64,000 nucleotides of DNA, taken from positions 62,001-126,000 of the forward strand of contig NZ_JAATHD010000002.1 of the NCBI RefSeq assembly GCF_011947265.1, in the 5' to 3' direction. This document shows positions 1-9,151 of the stretch, in pieces. The DNA is from Paenibacillus sp. HB172176 (GTDB lineage: Bacteria > Bacillota > Bacilli > Paenibacillales > Paenibacillaceae). A model generated the notes under the pieces. It was not told the DNA's origin, made no database searches, and was given only the letters and a program-made list of their open reading frames with translations. Position numbers and translations under genes: made by a program. Each line of letters begins with the position of its first letter. The stretch's first letter is position 1.

Positions 1-2
1 GC

Positions 3-290
3 GAATATAACTCATTCTACTTCTCGGAGGAAATTCTCAGCACGTTGACCCGTCAGAAGAGCATCCGCGTCAATGACCGCGCGACCTTGTTCAACTTGCT
101 GATCGGACTGAACGGCTATACCATCTCTACTGGCGTGCTGAGCGCCGATTTGAACGGCAATGAAATTATTCCGGTGCCGCTCGCGATCGAGGAGACGATC
201 AATGTCGGCTGGATTTCCCATCGGAGCATGCCGCTCTCCTTGCTTGGAACCGCCTATGTGGCAGCGCTGGAGCATGCGGTGAAGCAATAA
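3..290 (+). CDS. LysR-family regulator, C-terminal part only (cut by window edge)
   Basis: The reading frame is open from the first bases and ends with TAA at 288-290, so only about 95 C-terminal residues are present and the start lies outside the window. The visible part (NDRATLFNLLIGLNGYTIST, then GWISHRSMPLS) resembles the end of the effector-binding domain of LysR-type regulators. No DNA-binding domain is visible. A methionine synthase gene with a repeat-rich upstream region lies about 0.8 kb downstream, and LysR proteins often control methionine genes in Bacillota, but a reductase gene lies between, so the link is an inference. Family assignment is moderately sure. Confidence 0.55.
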   Translation, partial: EYNSFYFSEEILSTLTRQKSIRVNDRATLFNLLIGLNGYTISTGVLSADLNGNEIIPVPLAIEETINVGWISHRSMPLSLLGTAYVAALEHAVKQ

Positions 291-403
291 CGGAACGGAG
301 CGGAGCCGGGAACAAAATTCCTGCTTGAACCTTACGTAACGTCATGATTTATGATGAATCAAGCAGCAGAATGAAACAAAAAAAGATATCGGAGGAAAAG
401 ATC

Positions 404-973
404 ATGAGAAAACTCGTATTGTTCATGCATGTGTCGCTGGATGGGTATGCGTCGGATTCGAAAGGAGGACTTGATTGGATTCCGTACAACGAGGAACTTG
501 AGAAATACGCCGAAGAGGTCGTAGCCGAAGTCGGAGCTCCCGTGTACGGGCGCACGACGTATCGGATGATGGAGAGCTATTGGCCCTCCGTGCTGGACGA
601 TGGGAATGCGTCAAGGCACAGCATGGAGCATGCCAAATGGCTGCAGGATGTGAAGAAAATCGTCATTTCCGGTACGATGGACAAGGCAGAATGGAACAAT
701 ACGATGCTGATCAAGGACAATATCGCTGAGGAAATCAAAGCGCTCAAGGAACAGCCAGGCAAAAATCTCGTGATCTTCGGCAGCCCGGGAGCGGCCAAGA
801 CGCTGCTTAAGCTCGGTCTAATCGACGAATTCCTGTTCACGATTTGTCCGATCGTACTGGGAAGCGGACAATCGATTTTCGAGGGTGACGGCGAGAAAAT
901 CAAGCTGAGTCTGCTGTCGAGCCGAACATTCGATTCGGGTATTATCGCGACCCGCTACGCGTTGGAGCAATAG
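404..973 (+). CDS. Dihydrofolate reductase-like / RibD C-terminal domain protein
   Basis: A 189-residue protein of the RibD_C/DHFR-like fold, the group often annotated as dihydrofolate reductase family protein. It begins MRKLVLFMHVSLDGYASD, the typical first strand with the SLDGY motif, followed by a GRTTYRMMESYWP segment, and ends with a KLGLIDEFLFTICPIVLGSG segment, the usual second half of the NADPH-binding fold. The start at 404 is preferred over the in-frame ATG at 344 because GGAGGAAAAG at 391-400 sits just upstream. The substrate is unknown; these proteins are rarely true folate reductases. It appears to be a single gene between a LysR gene and metE. Confidence 0.82.
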   Translation: MRKLVLFMHVSLDGYASDSKGGLDWIPYNEELEKYAEEVVAEVGAPVYGRTTYRMMESYWPSVLDDGNASRHSMEHAKWLQDVKKIVISGTMDKAEWNNTMLIKDNIAEEIKALKEQPGKNLVIFGSPGAAKTLLKLGLIDEFLFTICPIVLGSGQSIFEGDGEKIKLSLLSSRTFDSGIIATRYALEQ

Positions 974-1021
974 GAGTTCAGAGTGGAAAGCTGCTACCCG
1001 GCTCTCCGCTTCGCCCTTTGT

Positions 1022-1070
1022 TATAGTTATTGACTATATCCAGGTATAGTTATTAACAGTTACACTATAG
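1022..1070 (+). promoter_or_regulatory. metE upstream region with repeated half-sites
   Basis: The 154-base gap before metE holds two direct copies of TATAGTTATT (1022-1031 and 1045-1054) and an inverted CTATAG at 1065-1070. TTGACT at 1030-1035 could be a -35 element. The repeats look like binding sites for a regulator, and LysR proteins are known to act on metE promoters. I see no SAM-type or T-box riboswitch; the leader is too short. Confidence 0.4.
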
Positions 1071-1127
1071 CTCGAAATTCATGCTATCTTTCTTGTATTG
1101 ATTTTCAAGAAGGAGTGGAGTTGCAAG

Positions 1128-3425
1128 ATGACAAAGAGCAGTGTACTGGGTTATCCCCGCATTGGGGCTGACCGTGAATGGAAAAAAGCGCTTGAGGCGT
1201 TCTGGGCCGGCAAATTGGAGGAGAAGGATTTCCGGGATCAATTGAAGGAAATTCGATTGCAGCACTTAAAGAAGCAGCAGGAGAAAGGGATAGCGATAAT
1301 CCCCGTCAACGATTTCAGCTATTATGATCATATCCTCGACACCGCGGCGATGTTCGGCATCGTCCCGAAGCGCTTCGCTTATGATGGCGGCGCTGTGCCG
1401 CTCGCGCTCTATTATGGCATTGCGAGAGGCACGAAGGAAGCAGCTGCGAGCGAGATGACGAAATGGTTCAACACGAATTATCATTATATCGTGCCCGAGC
1501 TGGATGGAGCGAATCCGACGCTGACCGAGAACAAACCGCTTCTCGCGTACCGCGAAGCGAAAGAGGCTCTGAGCATTGAGGGCAAGCCCGTTATTGTTGG
1601 ACCGCTCACCTTCCTGAAGCTGTCCAAGGGTTATGCGGCTTCGGAGATCGACGCTTGGCTGAGCCGGTTGCTGCCGCTCTACGTTCAAGTTCTTCAGGAG
1701 CTGGAGCAAGAAGGCGTCCGTTGGGTGCAAATCGACGAACCGATTTGCGTGAAGGGGCTTGACGAAGGAGATTTGGCAAGACTGCGCAGCATATATGAAA
1801 CTTTCGCTGCCGCCGCTCCCAAGCTGAAGATTATGCTGCAGACCTACTTCGAGTCGGTTGAGCAGTATCAAGCGTTGATTGGGCTGCCTGTCGACGGTAT
1901 TGGCCTTGACTTCGTTCACGGCTTGAAGACAAACCTCGCCGCGCTGCAACAATACGGCTTTCCTGCGAACAAGACGCTCGGAGCTGGCGTTATTGACGGC
2001 AGGGGCATCTGGAAGGCGGATGCGAAGGAGAAGCTTGCGCTCTTGCAAGAAATTTCGAAGTATGTAAGTTCCGAGCAATTGATCGTACAATCCTCCTGCA
2101 GTCTGCTTCATGTGCCTGTGACAACAGCGCGAGAGGCGAAGCTGCCCGTGGAGTTAAAGGCTGCGCTGGCCTTCGCGGACGAGAAGCTCGATGAGATCGT
2201 CCTGCTCACCAGGGCTCTTGTTGAAGGGGAAGCTGCGGTCGCTGATCAGCTCAAAGCTTGCGAGGAAGAGCTGAAGTCGCTGAGGCAATCCCCGTCGCGC
2301 AATCGCTCAGAGGTGCAGCAAGCGGTCGCCGCGATTGCAGGCAAGCAGCCCGTGCGTCAATCGCCGTTCGCGAAACGCTATGAAGCGCAAGAGAAAAAAT
2401 GGCAGCTTCCGATTCTGCCAACCACTACGATAGGCAGCTTTCCGCAATCGGCGGAAGTCCGCAAGGCGCGCCAGCTGTGGCGGAAGGGCGAGTGGAGCAA
2501 CGAGCGGTATGAAGGGTTCGTGCGCGAGCAAATCGGGATTTGGATCAAGCTTCAGGAAGAGATCGGAATCGACGTGCTTGTTCACGGCGAATTCGAGAGA
2601 ACGGACATGGTTGAATTTTTCGGCGAGAAGCTTGCCGGCTTCGCATTCACCCAGTTCGGCTGGGTGCAGTCTTACGGCTCGCGTTGCGTGAAACCTCCGA
2701 TTATCTACGGCGATGTGGCATTCGAGGAAGCGATGACGGTAGAGGAGACGAAATACGCCGCATCATTAACGAATAAGCCCGTTAAAGGGATGCTGACAGG
2801 CCCGATTACAATCATGAATTGGTCGTTCGTCAGGGATGATCTGCCGCGCGAGCAAATCGCTTATCAGCTTAGCTATGCGCTTAGACAAGAAGTGGAAGCG
2901 CTCGAAGCGGCGGGAATCCCAATGATTCAAGTGGACGAACCGGCCGTTCGCGAAGGCCTGCCGCTGAAGGAAAGCGAGCAAGCCGAATATTTGGAGTGGG
3001 CGGTCAAAGCCTTCCGCCTGACCACTTGCACGGTTCAGGATACGACACAAATTCATACGCATATGTGCTACTGCGAATTCCACGACATGATTGACTCCAT
3101 CGAGGCGATGGACGCGGACGTCATCTCTATTGAGACCTCAAGAAGTCATGGCGAGCTTATCCAGAGCTTCGAAGACAGAGGCTACAAGCTTGGCATAGGC
3201 CTTGGCGTCTATGATATTCACAGCCCTCGCGTCCCTCAAGTGGAGGAAATGACATCCATGATTAACCGCGCGCTACGCGTTCTTGATCCGAAGCTGTTCT
3301 GGATCAATCCGGACTGCGGGCTCAAGACTCGCGGGCTAGAAGAGACGGTCGCGTCGCTGCGCAACATGGTGGAGGCGACCCGCATTGCCAGAGGGGAATA
3401 TTCAAATGTGGCAAGCCATAATTAA
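1128..3425 (+). CDS. metE: Cobalamin-independent methionine synthase
   Basis: A 765-residue enzyme that transfers a methyl group from 5-methyltetrahydropteroyl-triglutamate to homocysteine, the last step of methionine synthesis, in the cytoplasm. Length matches the family. The N-terminal repeat begins SSVLGYPRIGADREWKKALE; the catalytic C-terminal barrel starts near LPTTTIGSFPQ. Zinc ligands are visible as His645 and Cys647 in IHTHMCYCEF and Cys730 in NPDCGLKTR. The ATG at 1128 follows AGGAGTGGAG at 1111-1120; the upstream in-frame start at 1098 has no ribosome site. A strong terminator follows, so it is probably transcribed alone, under the repeat-rich region upstream. Confidence 0.97.
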   Translation: MTKSSVLGYPRIGADREWKKALEAFWAGKLEEKDFRDQLKEIRLQHLKKQQEKGIAIIPVNDFSYYDHILDTAAMFGIVPKRFAYDGGAVPLALYYGIARGTKEAAASEMTKWFNTNYHYIVPELDGANPTLTENKPLLAYREAKEALSIEGKPVIVGPLTFLKLSKGYAASEIDAWLSRLLPLYVQVLQELEQEGVRWVQIDEPICVKGLDEGDLARLRSIYETFAAAAPKLKIMLQTYFESVEQYQALIGLPVDGIGLDFVHGLKTNLAALQQYGFPANKTLGAGVIDGRGIWKADAKEKLALLQEISKYVSSEQLIVQSSCSLLHVPVTTAREAKLPVELKAALAFADEKLDEIVLLTRALVEGEAAVADQLKACEEELKSLRQSPSRNRSEVQQAVAAIAGKQPVRQSPFAKRYEAQEKKWQLPILPTTTIGSFPQSAEVRKARQLWRKGEWSNERYEGFVREQIGIWIKLQEEIGIDVLVHGEFERTDMVEFFGEKLAGFAFTQFGWVQSYGSRCVKPPIIYGDVAFEEAMTVEETKYAASLTNKPVKGMLTGPITIMNWSFVRDDLPREQIAYQLSYALRQEVEALEAAGIPMIQVDEPAVREGLPLKESEQAEYLEWAVKAFRLTTCTVQDTTQIHTHMCYCEFHDMIDSIEAMDADVISIETSRSHGELIQSFEDRGYKLGIGLGVYDIHSPRVPQVEEMTSMINRALRVLDPKLFWINPDCGLKTRGLEETVASLRNMVEATRIARGEYSNVASHN

Positions 3426-3436
3426 ATAGAAGAGCG

Positions 3437-3481
3437 AGGTTGTCCCAGCGTCATTTATGACACGGGGCAGCCTTTTTTTTT
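3437..3481 (+). terminator. Terminator of metE
   Basis: An inverted repeat, AGGTTGTCCC pairing with GGGGCAGCCT, followed by nine or more T residues. It lies 11 bases after the metE stop codon. Confidence 0.85.
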
Positions 3482-3610
3482 GCACAGACACTTTTAGTGA
3501 GATAGGGTTTCAAACAAAAAATAGAAGGTATGAAGCGATGAATGTAGAAATGATTGAAGAGTAAACTGACTCTTATGTCGTTCATCATTACAGATCTGCA
3601 AGGAGGAGTT

Positions 3611-4342
3611 ATGCGACATCCCGTTAATCCAGCAGTCTCTCGTACAAGTACTCCGTTACTTATTGTTCTAATGGTGATCATCACTTCTATTATGGCTTCA
3701 TGCAGCATGTCGATTGCGAACGAAACGCTGGTTGCGAAGGACGCCGCTCCTGATAAGCTTTCTAAGGATCAATCCTCTCAAGGAGAGCATTCGGCACATT
3801 CTGGCAAGATCAGGATTGTCATTGATGCCGGACATGGCGGGAAAGATCCAGGAGCGGAAGGAGCGAGCGGAAAAAATGAAAGAGATTACACACTCGACGT
3901 CGCGCTCCGGGTCTCCAGTTTGCTCCAGCAAAATAACAAGTATGAAGTCAAACTGACCCGCTCAAAGGATGTATATATGGAGCTTGAGGACCGTGCGGCC
4001 TTCGCCAATGATTGGGAAGCGGATCTCTTCCTGTCGATTCACGGAAATACCTATACGGATTCTTCCACGAGCGGTACCGAAACGCTCTATAGCAACGAAC
4101 AGAGCTTGCTGCTCGCAGGCATCATCCAGGAGCATGTGGCGGATGCCATGGGGTTTCGAAACCGCGGGCTTAGGGAGGAGGACTTGAAGGTGACGACCCT
4201 GACCCATATGCCGGCAGCTCTGGTTGAAATCGGTTTTCTTACGAATGCGAAGGAAGAAAAGTTCATGTTAAGCGAAAAAGGCAAAAAGCTGGCTGCTCAA
4301 GCTATTGTTAATGGCATTAATCAATATGTAGAACGAGGGTGA
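3611..4342 (+). CDS. N-acetylmuramoyl-L-alanine amidase, membrane-anchored lipoprotein
   Basis: A 243-residue Amidase_3-type zinc hydrolase that cuts the bond between MurNAc and the stem peptide of peptidoglycan. A hydrophobic signal segment (residues 15-30) ends in a lipobox-like SIMASC with Cys31, so it is probably lipid-anchored outside the membrane. Catalytic and metal residues are present: His75 in DAGHGG, Glu90 in NERDYTLD, His144 in SIHGN and Glu206 in VEIGFL. AAGGAGGAGTT directly before ATG 3611 sets the start. It lacks SLH, LysM or SPOR targeting domains. Such enzymes act in cell separation, sporulation or germination; which one applies cannot be told here. Confidence 0.9.
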   Translation: MRHPVNPAVSRTSTPLLIVLMVIITSIMASCSMSIANETLVAKDAAPDKLSKDQSSQGEHSAHSGKIRIVIDAGHGGKDPGAEGASGKNERDYTLDVALRVSSLLQQNNKYEVKLTRSKDVYMELEDRAAFANDWEADLFLSIHGNTYTDSSTSGTETLYSNEQSLLLAGIIQEHVADAMGFRNRGLREEDLKVTTLTHMPAALVEIGFLTNAKEEKFMLSEKGKKLAAQAIVNGINQYVERG

Positions 4343-4386
4343 ATCGGAATAAAGTTTACATAATTATAATGATGTAAATATAATAC

Positions 4387-5937
4387 TCATCTTGGTATGG
4401 TGATCGGCCGCCTGCCGTTTTTCCATCTTCCGATATCGGTGAAGAGGAGCACGGCGAAATAAACAAGCAACGCAATTGCGATGGATCCAGCCGACCTCCA
4501 AAGCAATGGCAAGCCAAGGGAAGTCAAATACTGAAAAGCCCAATGTCCGCTGATCGACATGATAACCATGCAGAAGCTGACCTTCACGTAAGGACGGATA
4601 ATAACGTAGATGCCGATAGTTCCGGACACCGAGAAGAAATTGAGCAGCGTCTGCATAACGATGCCGATTCCGATGCCGTAAGCAACTCCGATAATGCCGA
4701 AATGACTGCCGAACACGACGATCGCGGTGATCTTGAAGGCGGTGGCTACGATATAATTCCACAGCGTGGCATTTGCCCGGCCAAGTCCTAGAAGAATCGC
4801 ATGCAGCGGCGCGTCAAAATAATGCAGGAAAAACATCGGAGCCATTACTTTAAGCAGCACGCCGGCTTCGGAAGAGCCGAAGATGAGGGTCGTAAGCGGC
4901 GTCGACCATACGAATAGAATGACCGTTGCCGGCGCTCCGATCAACAATCCCAATCTCAAGGCTTGATTCATCCGTTCATGCATTAATCGATCATTGTTGT
5001 TCGCTGCTGCTTCGCCAATGGCTGGAATAAGCGCCGTTGACAAGGATTGCGTGATAAAGCTCGGCATATACAGCAGCGGGAACGCATAGCCGACAAGCAG
5101 ACCGAATTGCTTGGTCGCGAGTACGGTCCCGATGCCTGCAAGCGCCAGGCTTGACGATATGAGCAAGGGCTGAAATGCGCCGTACAAGGAATGAATAACG
5201 CCGGTGCCGGTCGTTGGCAGTCCGATTTGGAGCAACTCGCGCAAGGTGCTTCGACCATGCTTCAGATGCGAGGACCAGGTTTCGCCCTTCGCTTTTTTCT
5301 CGCCGTACAGCCGATAGCCCGCTGTCAGGAAGAGCAAGGAGAACATTTCGCTGACCACGGAAGCCGCCATGGCTCCCGCAGCCGCATAGGCTACGCCATA
5401 GGGGAGCAGGAGATGAACAAGGGCAAGCACGCAGGCAATCTGAACGGTATGCTCCAACACGTCGGATACCGCGATCGTCTTCATCTGCTGCATGCCTCTG
5501 AAATAGCCTTTGAGCACCGCCGACATCGCAACGATAGGCGCAATCGGCGTAATTGCCAGCATCGCGTAATAAGCTCTCTGGTCGCTGAGCAGAATGGACG
5601 CGATCCACTCGGAGCCAAGAAGCGACAGTGTCGTGAGCGCCACGCTTAGAACGCCCGTCACAGCGAGAGAAACATGAAGAATCCGCCGCACCTTCAATCT
5701 CTCATCCCGCGCATGAGCCTCCGCAACCAGCTTCGATATCGCCACCGGCAATCCGAGTTCTGTTATCGTTATGACAAGCGGAACGAGCGGATGGGCCATC
5801 ATTAATAATCCGATGCCTTCCGGACCGAGCACGCGCGCGATATACATCCCGCTAATAAATCCAAGAATGCGATTGATGAATGCTGCAACGGATAAGGCAA
5901 TCGTGCCTCTTATGAACGATTGTTCGGGTACTGCCAT
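4387..5937 (-). CDS. SpoVB/YkvU-like polysaccharide flippase (MOP superfamily)
   Basis: A 516-residue multi-pass membrane protein with about 14 hydrophobic segments. The opening IRGTIALSVAAFINRILGFI and the ARVLGPEGIGLLMMAHPLVP segment are characteristic of stage V sporulation protein B and YkvU in spore formers, which belong to the MOP lipid-linked saccharide flippases. Length equals that of SpoVB. These proteins move lipid-linked cell wall or cortex precursors across membranes during growth or sporulation. A clear AGGAGG lies at 5946-5951 on the opposite strand. It converges with the amidase gene. Choice between SpoVB and YkvU is not possible without alignment, so no symbol is given. Confidence 0.82.
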   Translation of the reverse strand: MAVPEQSFIRGTIALSVAAFINRILGFISGMYIARVLGPEGIGLLMMAHPLVPLVITITELGLPVAISKLVAEAHARDERLKVRRILHVSLAVTGVLSVALTTLSLLGSEWIASILLSDQRAYYAMLAITPIAPIVAMSAVLKGYFRGMQQMKTIAVSDVLEHTVQIACVLALVHLLLPYGVAYAAAGAMAASVVSEMFSLLFLTAGYRLYGEKKAKGETWSSHLKHGRSTLRELLQIGLPTTGTGVIHSLYGAFQPLLISSSLALAGIGTVLATKQFGLLVGYAFPLLYMPSFITQSLSTALIPAIGEAAANNNDRLMHERMNQALRLGLLIGAPATVILFVWSTPLTTLIFGSSEAGVLLKVMAPMFFLHYFDAPLHAILLGLGRANATLWNYIVATAFKITAIVVFGSHFGIIGVAYGIGIGIVMQTLLNFFSVSGTIGIYVIIRPYVKVSFCMVIMSISGHWAFQYLTSLGLPLLWRSAGSIAIALLVYFAVLLFTDIGRWKNGRRPITIPR

Positions 5938-6069
5938 ATGTTCGTCCTCCTGTTTGCCGAATATCTAAATGTATTCATCCCGAGGGGGAAGCATGCAAAC
6001 AAGCTGTATGTTATCATAGGGAAAAGCTGTCCTATCACAACAAAGCTGCATCACGGAGGGAAAGACTAT

Positions 6070-6633
6070 ATGCTGCAAAGAACATCAAAGCCATTATTGA
6101 CGGTCTATATCATCATTATCGTATTCCTGCTTTATATGCTGACCGTGCCGATGGAGAATGACCGGAGGGGCATCGAGAACGCCGTGCGCTCCATCGAACA
6201 GCCCAAAATTGAAATTGCTCTCATCAAGAAAGCTGAAGCAAGGAAAGCGATTGTTTTCTACGAATGGCAATCCTCGGAGAATGACTATTTCGGCATTGCC
6301 ACCGTGAAGAAAAGTGTAGTCGGATGGCAATTCACGGGAGGCTCAACAACGGAAACGCCCGAGAAATATCTCATCGGCTGGTCTTATAACCATATAGAAA
6401 GTGAATTCGCCGACTATAAGGGTATTCTCTACGGCATCATTAAAGACTCGACTATTACCCATATTATTATTCATGAACAGGATGGAAATGAGCTTGATGC
6501 GAATATCGCCATGTACAGCGACGGCAAGCGCTTCTGGTATATGCTTTCCCAACGCGATGATTTGGCATCGGCTATTGTTGAAGCCTACGATGGGAACGGG
6601 AAGCTCTTGCAACGGATTCCGAGCTCTCCATAA
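6070..6633 (+). CDS. Hypothetical membrane-anchored extracellular protein
   Basis: A 187-residue protein I do not recognise. Residues 9-27 form one hydrophobic segment (LLTVYIIIIVFLLYMLTVPM), after which the chain is soluble and mixed alpha/beta, so it is likely anchored by its N-terminus with the rest outside. The C-terminal half reads like a small beta-rich domain (GWQFTGGSTTE, KYLIGWSYNHIESEF, ITHIIIHEQDG). The ATG at 6070 follows GGAGGG and is preferred to the start at 5920, which would overlap the divergent flippase gene. The genes are divergent, with a shared promoter region of about 130 bases. Confidence 0.6.
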   Translation: MLQRTSKPLLTVYIIIIVFLLYMLTVPMENDRRGIENAVRSIEQPKIEIALIKKAEARKAIVFYEWQSSENDYFGIATVKKSVVGWQFTGGSTTETPEKYLIGWSYNHIESEFADYKGILYGIIKDSTITHIIIHEQDGNELDANIAMYSDGKRFWYMLSQRDDLASAIVEAYDGNGKLLQRIPSSP

Positions 6634-6715
6634 TTTTATTGTCCGGCTGTGTCGATCTTGCTGACGCCTATTCGTCGTTACTGTATAATCGAATGAATAG
6701 AAGGAGCTATTACCT

Positions 6716-7525
6716 ATGAATCTAGCAATATCGAAGGATGGAACAAAGCTTGCCTATGACCGACTGGGCAGTGGCCCAGCGCTCATTCTAGTCGCCGGGG
6801 CGTTTAGTTATCGTCACTTTCCTGCTCAGCTTGAACTGGCAGAACGTTTGGCGAAACATTTCACCGTATTCAATTATGATCGCCGCGGCCGAGGAGACAG
6901 CGGGAATACAATGCCTTACGCGACGGAACGGGAAATTGAGGATCTTGACGCCATTATTAACGAAGCAGGGGGCTCAGCGTATGTATGGGGTTTATCCTCC
7001 GGTGCTGCGCTTGCGCTTCAAGCCGCTGCGAAAGGACTTGCGATTATAAAATTAGCATTGCATGAACCTCCATTTATCGTGCAAGCCGGTGATTTCAAAC
7101 CACCTGAAGATTTTGTTAATCGCGTAAATGAATTAGGGGAGACAGATCAGCGAGCGAAGTTGATTCGCTACTTCATGATCCATGGCATGGGTGCTCCCGC
7201 GTTTGTGCCAATATTGTTGCGCATGATGCCGAAGGTTTGGTCCAATCTCATTGCGGTAGCTCATACGCTTCCGTATGATGCGGCACTGCTTGATGGTTTT
7301 ATGGCCGGCAAGCCTCTGGCAAAAAAGGATTGGACTGCCGTCAAGATGCCGACTCTAGTGCTCGAAGGACGGGAGAGTCCAGCCGGGCTGCGTCATGCAA
7401 CCGGTCATCTTGCGGAGATTTTGCCGAATGCGAGTCTGCTTAGCCGCAAGGGCTTGGGGCATACTAAACGATTGAATGCCGAAGCAATTTCTCAAGCGCT
7501 AATCCCATTTTTTCATGCCAACTAA
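6716..7525 (+). CDS. Alpha/beta hydrolase
   Basis: A 269-residue alpha/beta-hydrolase fold protein. It opens with NLAISKDGTKLAYDRLGSGP and an oxyanion-type loop (LILVAGAF). The nucleophile elbow is GLSSGAAL, the acid lies in the region TLVLEGRESP, and the catalytic His is in GLGHTK near the C-terminus. Length is normal for small esterase or haloperoxidase-like members. GAAGGAGC precedes the start at normal spacing. It is monocistronic, ending in a clear terminator. The substrate cannot be inferred. Confidence 0.85.
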   Translation: MNLAISKDGTKLAYDRLGSGPALILVAGAFSYRHFPAQLELAERLAKHFTVFNYDRRGRGDSGNTMPYATEREIEDLDAIINEAGGSAYVWGLSSGAALALQAAAKGLAIIKLALHEPPFIVQAGDFKPPEDFVNRVNELGETDQRAKLIRYFMIHGMGAPAFVPILLRMMPKVWSNLIAVAHTLPYDAALLDGFMAGKPLAKKDWTAVKMPTLVLEGRESPAGLRHATGHLAEILPNASLLSRKGLGHTKRLNAEAISQALIPFFHAN

Positions 7526-7548
7526 CCATTTTTATAGGCGTTCGACTC

Positions 7549-7583
7549 AGACAGCGAAGGGCAACCTCCCGGCTGTCTTTTTT
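7549..7583 (+). terminator. Terminator of the alpha/beta hydrolase gene
   Basis: AGACAGC pairs with GCTGTCT across a 16-base loop and is followed by a T run ending at 7583. Confidence 0.8.
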
Positions 7584-7666
7584 GTTGCGGGGACTCTTGC
7601 GTTTCAAACCGGAATCTCACACCATAAGCCCGGGATAGGCATATCGTAGATAAATATCAATGGTTA

Positions 7667-7695
7667 TTTACATTCGCATCAACTTCCATTATAAT
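7667..7695 (+). promoter_or_regulatory. Promoter of the PiT/CysP-type permease gene
   Basis: TTTACA at 7667-7672 and TATAAT at 7690-7695 are 17 bases apart and sit about 30 bases before the permease start. Confidence 0.6.
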
Positions 7696-7726
7696 CATTA
7701 ATCATACCGGATTACTCGGAATAAGG

Positions 7727-8803
7727 ATGGGATCGCCGATTATGCTTACAATAGCCCTTATTATATCATTCTTCTTCGCCATGAATATCGGTGCAAGCGG
7801 CACCGCGGCTTCCATGGGCGCCGCATACGGCGGAGGAGCCGTCAATAAGAAATGGATCGCTCTTCTGCTTGCCGCGATTTCCGTCTTCCTCGGCGCTTGG
7901 CTGGGCGGCGGGGAAGTGGTGAAGACGCTGTCCGGGGGCATTATTCCCTCTGAACTATTGAATGTCGAGCTGACGATTGCGATTATCGCATCAGCGTGCT
8001 TAACTTTGTTCGTTGCTAATATGATGGGCGTGCCTCTATCGACCAGCGAGGTTACGATCGGAGCCATCATCGGCGTTGGCGTAGCCTATCAGCAACTGTT
8101 CATTGGGAAAATCATATTCATTCTGGCGGTTTGGATGGTGCTGCCTTTCGTCGCCTATTTCATCGCCTATGGTGTGGGGAAGCTGATCGCCCCGCTTGAA
8201 CGAAAAATTCAAGGGAAGAGAAGCAAGCTGTATACAAGACTGTTAACCGTCTTGCTGCTTATCGCCGGCTGCTACGAAGCTTTCTCGGCGGGCATGAACA
8301 ATGTGGCGAATGCCATAGGCCCGCTCGTAGGCGCGGATCTGATTTCGTCCGCATCCGCGATCCTGTGGGGAGGATTATTCGTTTCCCTGGGCGCGCTGTT
8401 GCTTGGCGGCAAGGCGCTCGAGACGAATGCGAAGAAGATCACGAAACTGACTTTGATGAAGAGTACGGCTGTTTCCCTCACTTCCGGCACCTTGGTTGTC
8501 GTCGCTTCCTTGTTCGGGTTGCCGGTGCCGCTCACACAAGCAACAACGATGGCGATTCTTGGCATTGGTACGGTAAACGATGGAAGAGCGATTTGGAAAA
8601 GCGACGTCGTGCGCAAGGTAATCAAGGTTTGGATCTTCTCGCCTCTTTCTTCCTTGCTCGTGTCTTACGCGATTGTCGCAACGGTCATTCAAGAGCATTT
8701 CATCGGCATTGTCATTTTGGCTTTGGCCGTCCTTGTCATCGCGGGTTATAGAATGTTGGGAAAAGCTTTGCTGGTCAGAAGAAAACGTGCCTTTCAGAAG
8801 TAA
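7727..8803 (+). CDS. PiT-family anion permease, CysP-like (phosphate or sulfate)
   Basis: A 358-residue membrane protein of the PiT family with the internal duplication typical of the group: MNIGASGTAASMGAAYG near the N-terminus and AGMNNVANAIGPLVGA in the second half, plus the LSTSEVTIGAIIGVGVAY signature. The first repeat has GASGTAA in place of the FHDAANA found in many phosphate carriers, which is more like CysP of Bacillus subtilis, a sulfate permease of this family. Which anion is carried is therefore open. The start may be 7727 or the ATG at 7742; neither has a strong ribosome site. No sulfate assimilation genes are adjacent. Confidence 0.85.
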   Translation: MGSPIMLTIALIISFFFAMNIGASGTAASMGAAYGGGAVNKKWIALLLAAISVFLGAWLGGGEVVKTLSGGIIPSELLNVELTIAIIASACLTLFVANMMGVPLSTSEVTIGAIIGVGVAYQQLFIGKIIFILAVWMVLPFVAYFIAYGVGKLIAPLERKIQGKRSKLYTRLLTVLLLIAGCYEAFSAGMNNVANAIGPLVGADLISSASAILWGGLFVSLGALLLGGKALETNAKKITKLTLMKSTAVSLTSGTLVVVASLFGLPVPLTQATTMAILGIGTVNDGRAIWKSDVVRKVIKVWIFSPLSSLLVSYAIVATVIQEHFIGIVILALAVLVIAGYRMLGKALLVRRKRAFQK

Positions 8804-8903
8804 TGCAGCTATCCATGCTTTTTGAAGAGAGCTCGTTTGACTGCAGCTCGGGTTGAAATGAACGGGCAGCTGTGATATTATGCAAGTACATTTAGGATTG
8901 GAG

Positions 8904-8933
8904 TTGACAGACCGTTGAGAATTTCTTGCTAAT
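8904..8933 (+). promoter_or_regulatory. Promoter of the ABC-F leader transcript
   Basis: A perfect TTGACA at 8904-8909 is followed after 18 bases by GCTAAT at 8928-8933, placing the likely transcript start near 8940 and giving a leader of more than 220 bases before the ABC-F start codon. Confidence 0.6.
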
Positions 8934-8939
8934 GAATCG

Positions 8940-9151
8940 ATAAAACGTAATGGAATGTACAGGATGTCCCCCTTGGGACGGAATTGGCATTCGTATGTTT
9001 TATTCTTTACATGCAAGAAAGCTCCAGCTGTCTCTCACTCAATTGGAATAACCTTATCTAGCGCCGTTTCAAGACGGTCGCCTGATTTGAATATTTGATT
9101 TGAGCCGTGAGAATGGTACTTTCTTGCGGCTCTTTTTTATTTTATTCAAAT
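8940..9151 (+). promoter_or_regulatory. Attenuator-like leader of the ABC-F gene
   Basis: The untranslated region holds three ordered structures: a small hairpin (GTCCC/GGGAC, 8966-8979), a second one (CCGT/ACGG, about 9064-9077), and an intrinsic terminator, GAGCCG pairing with CGGCTC at 9102-9132 followed by six T residues. The terminator ends only about 25 bases before the ABC-F start, so transcription would stop unless it is prevented from folding. Short reading frames cross the leader: one at 8995-9051 (18 residues, MFYSLHARKLQLSLTQLE, possibly extended to 8950) and one from ATG 8964 to 9098. Neither has a good ribosome site. This layout is known for ABC-F resistance genes induced by ribosome-targeting antibiotics; the function here is inferred. 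Confidence 0.6.

Noticed and set aside
974-1127. SAM-I or T-box riboswitch before metE
   Set aside because: The gap is only 154 bases, lacks the conserved core segments, and has no terminator hairpin before the start codon.
1266-2111. Long antisense frame inside metE (281 residues), and similar long antisense frames inside 25814-27241 and 12690-13631
   Set aside because: These are shadows caused by codon bias of the real genes on the other strand; they have no ribosome site and no recognisable domains.
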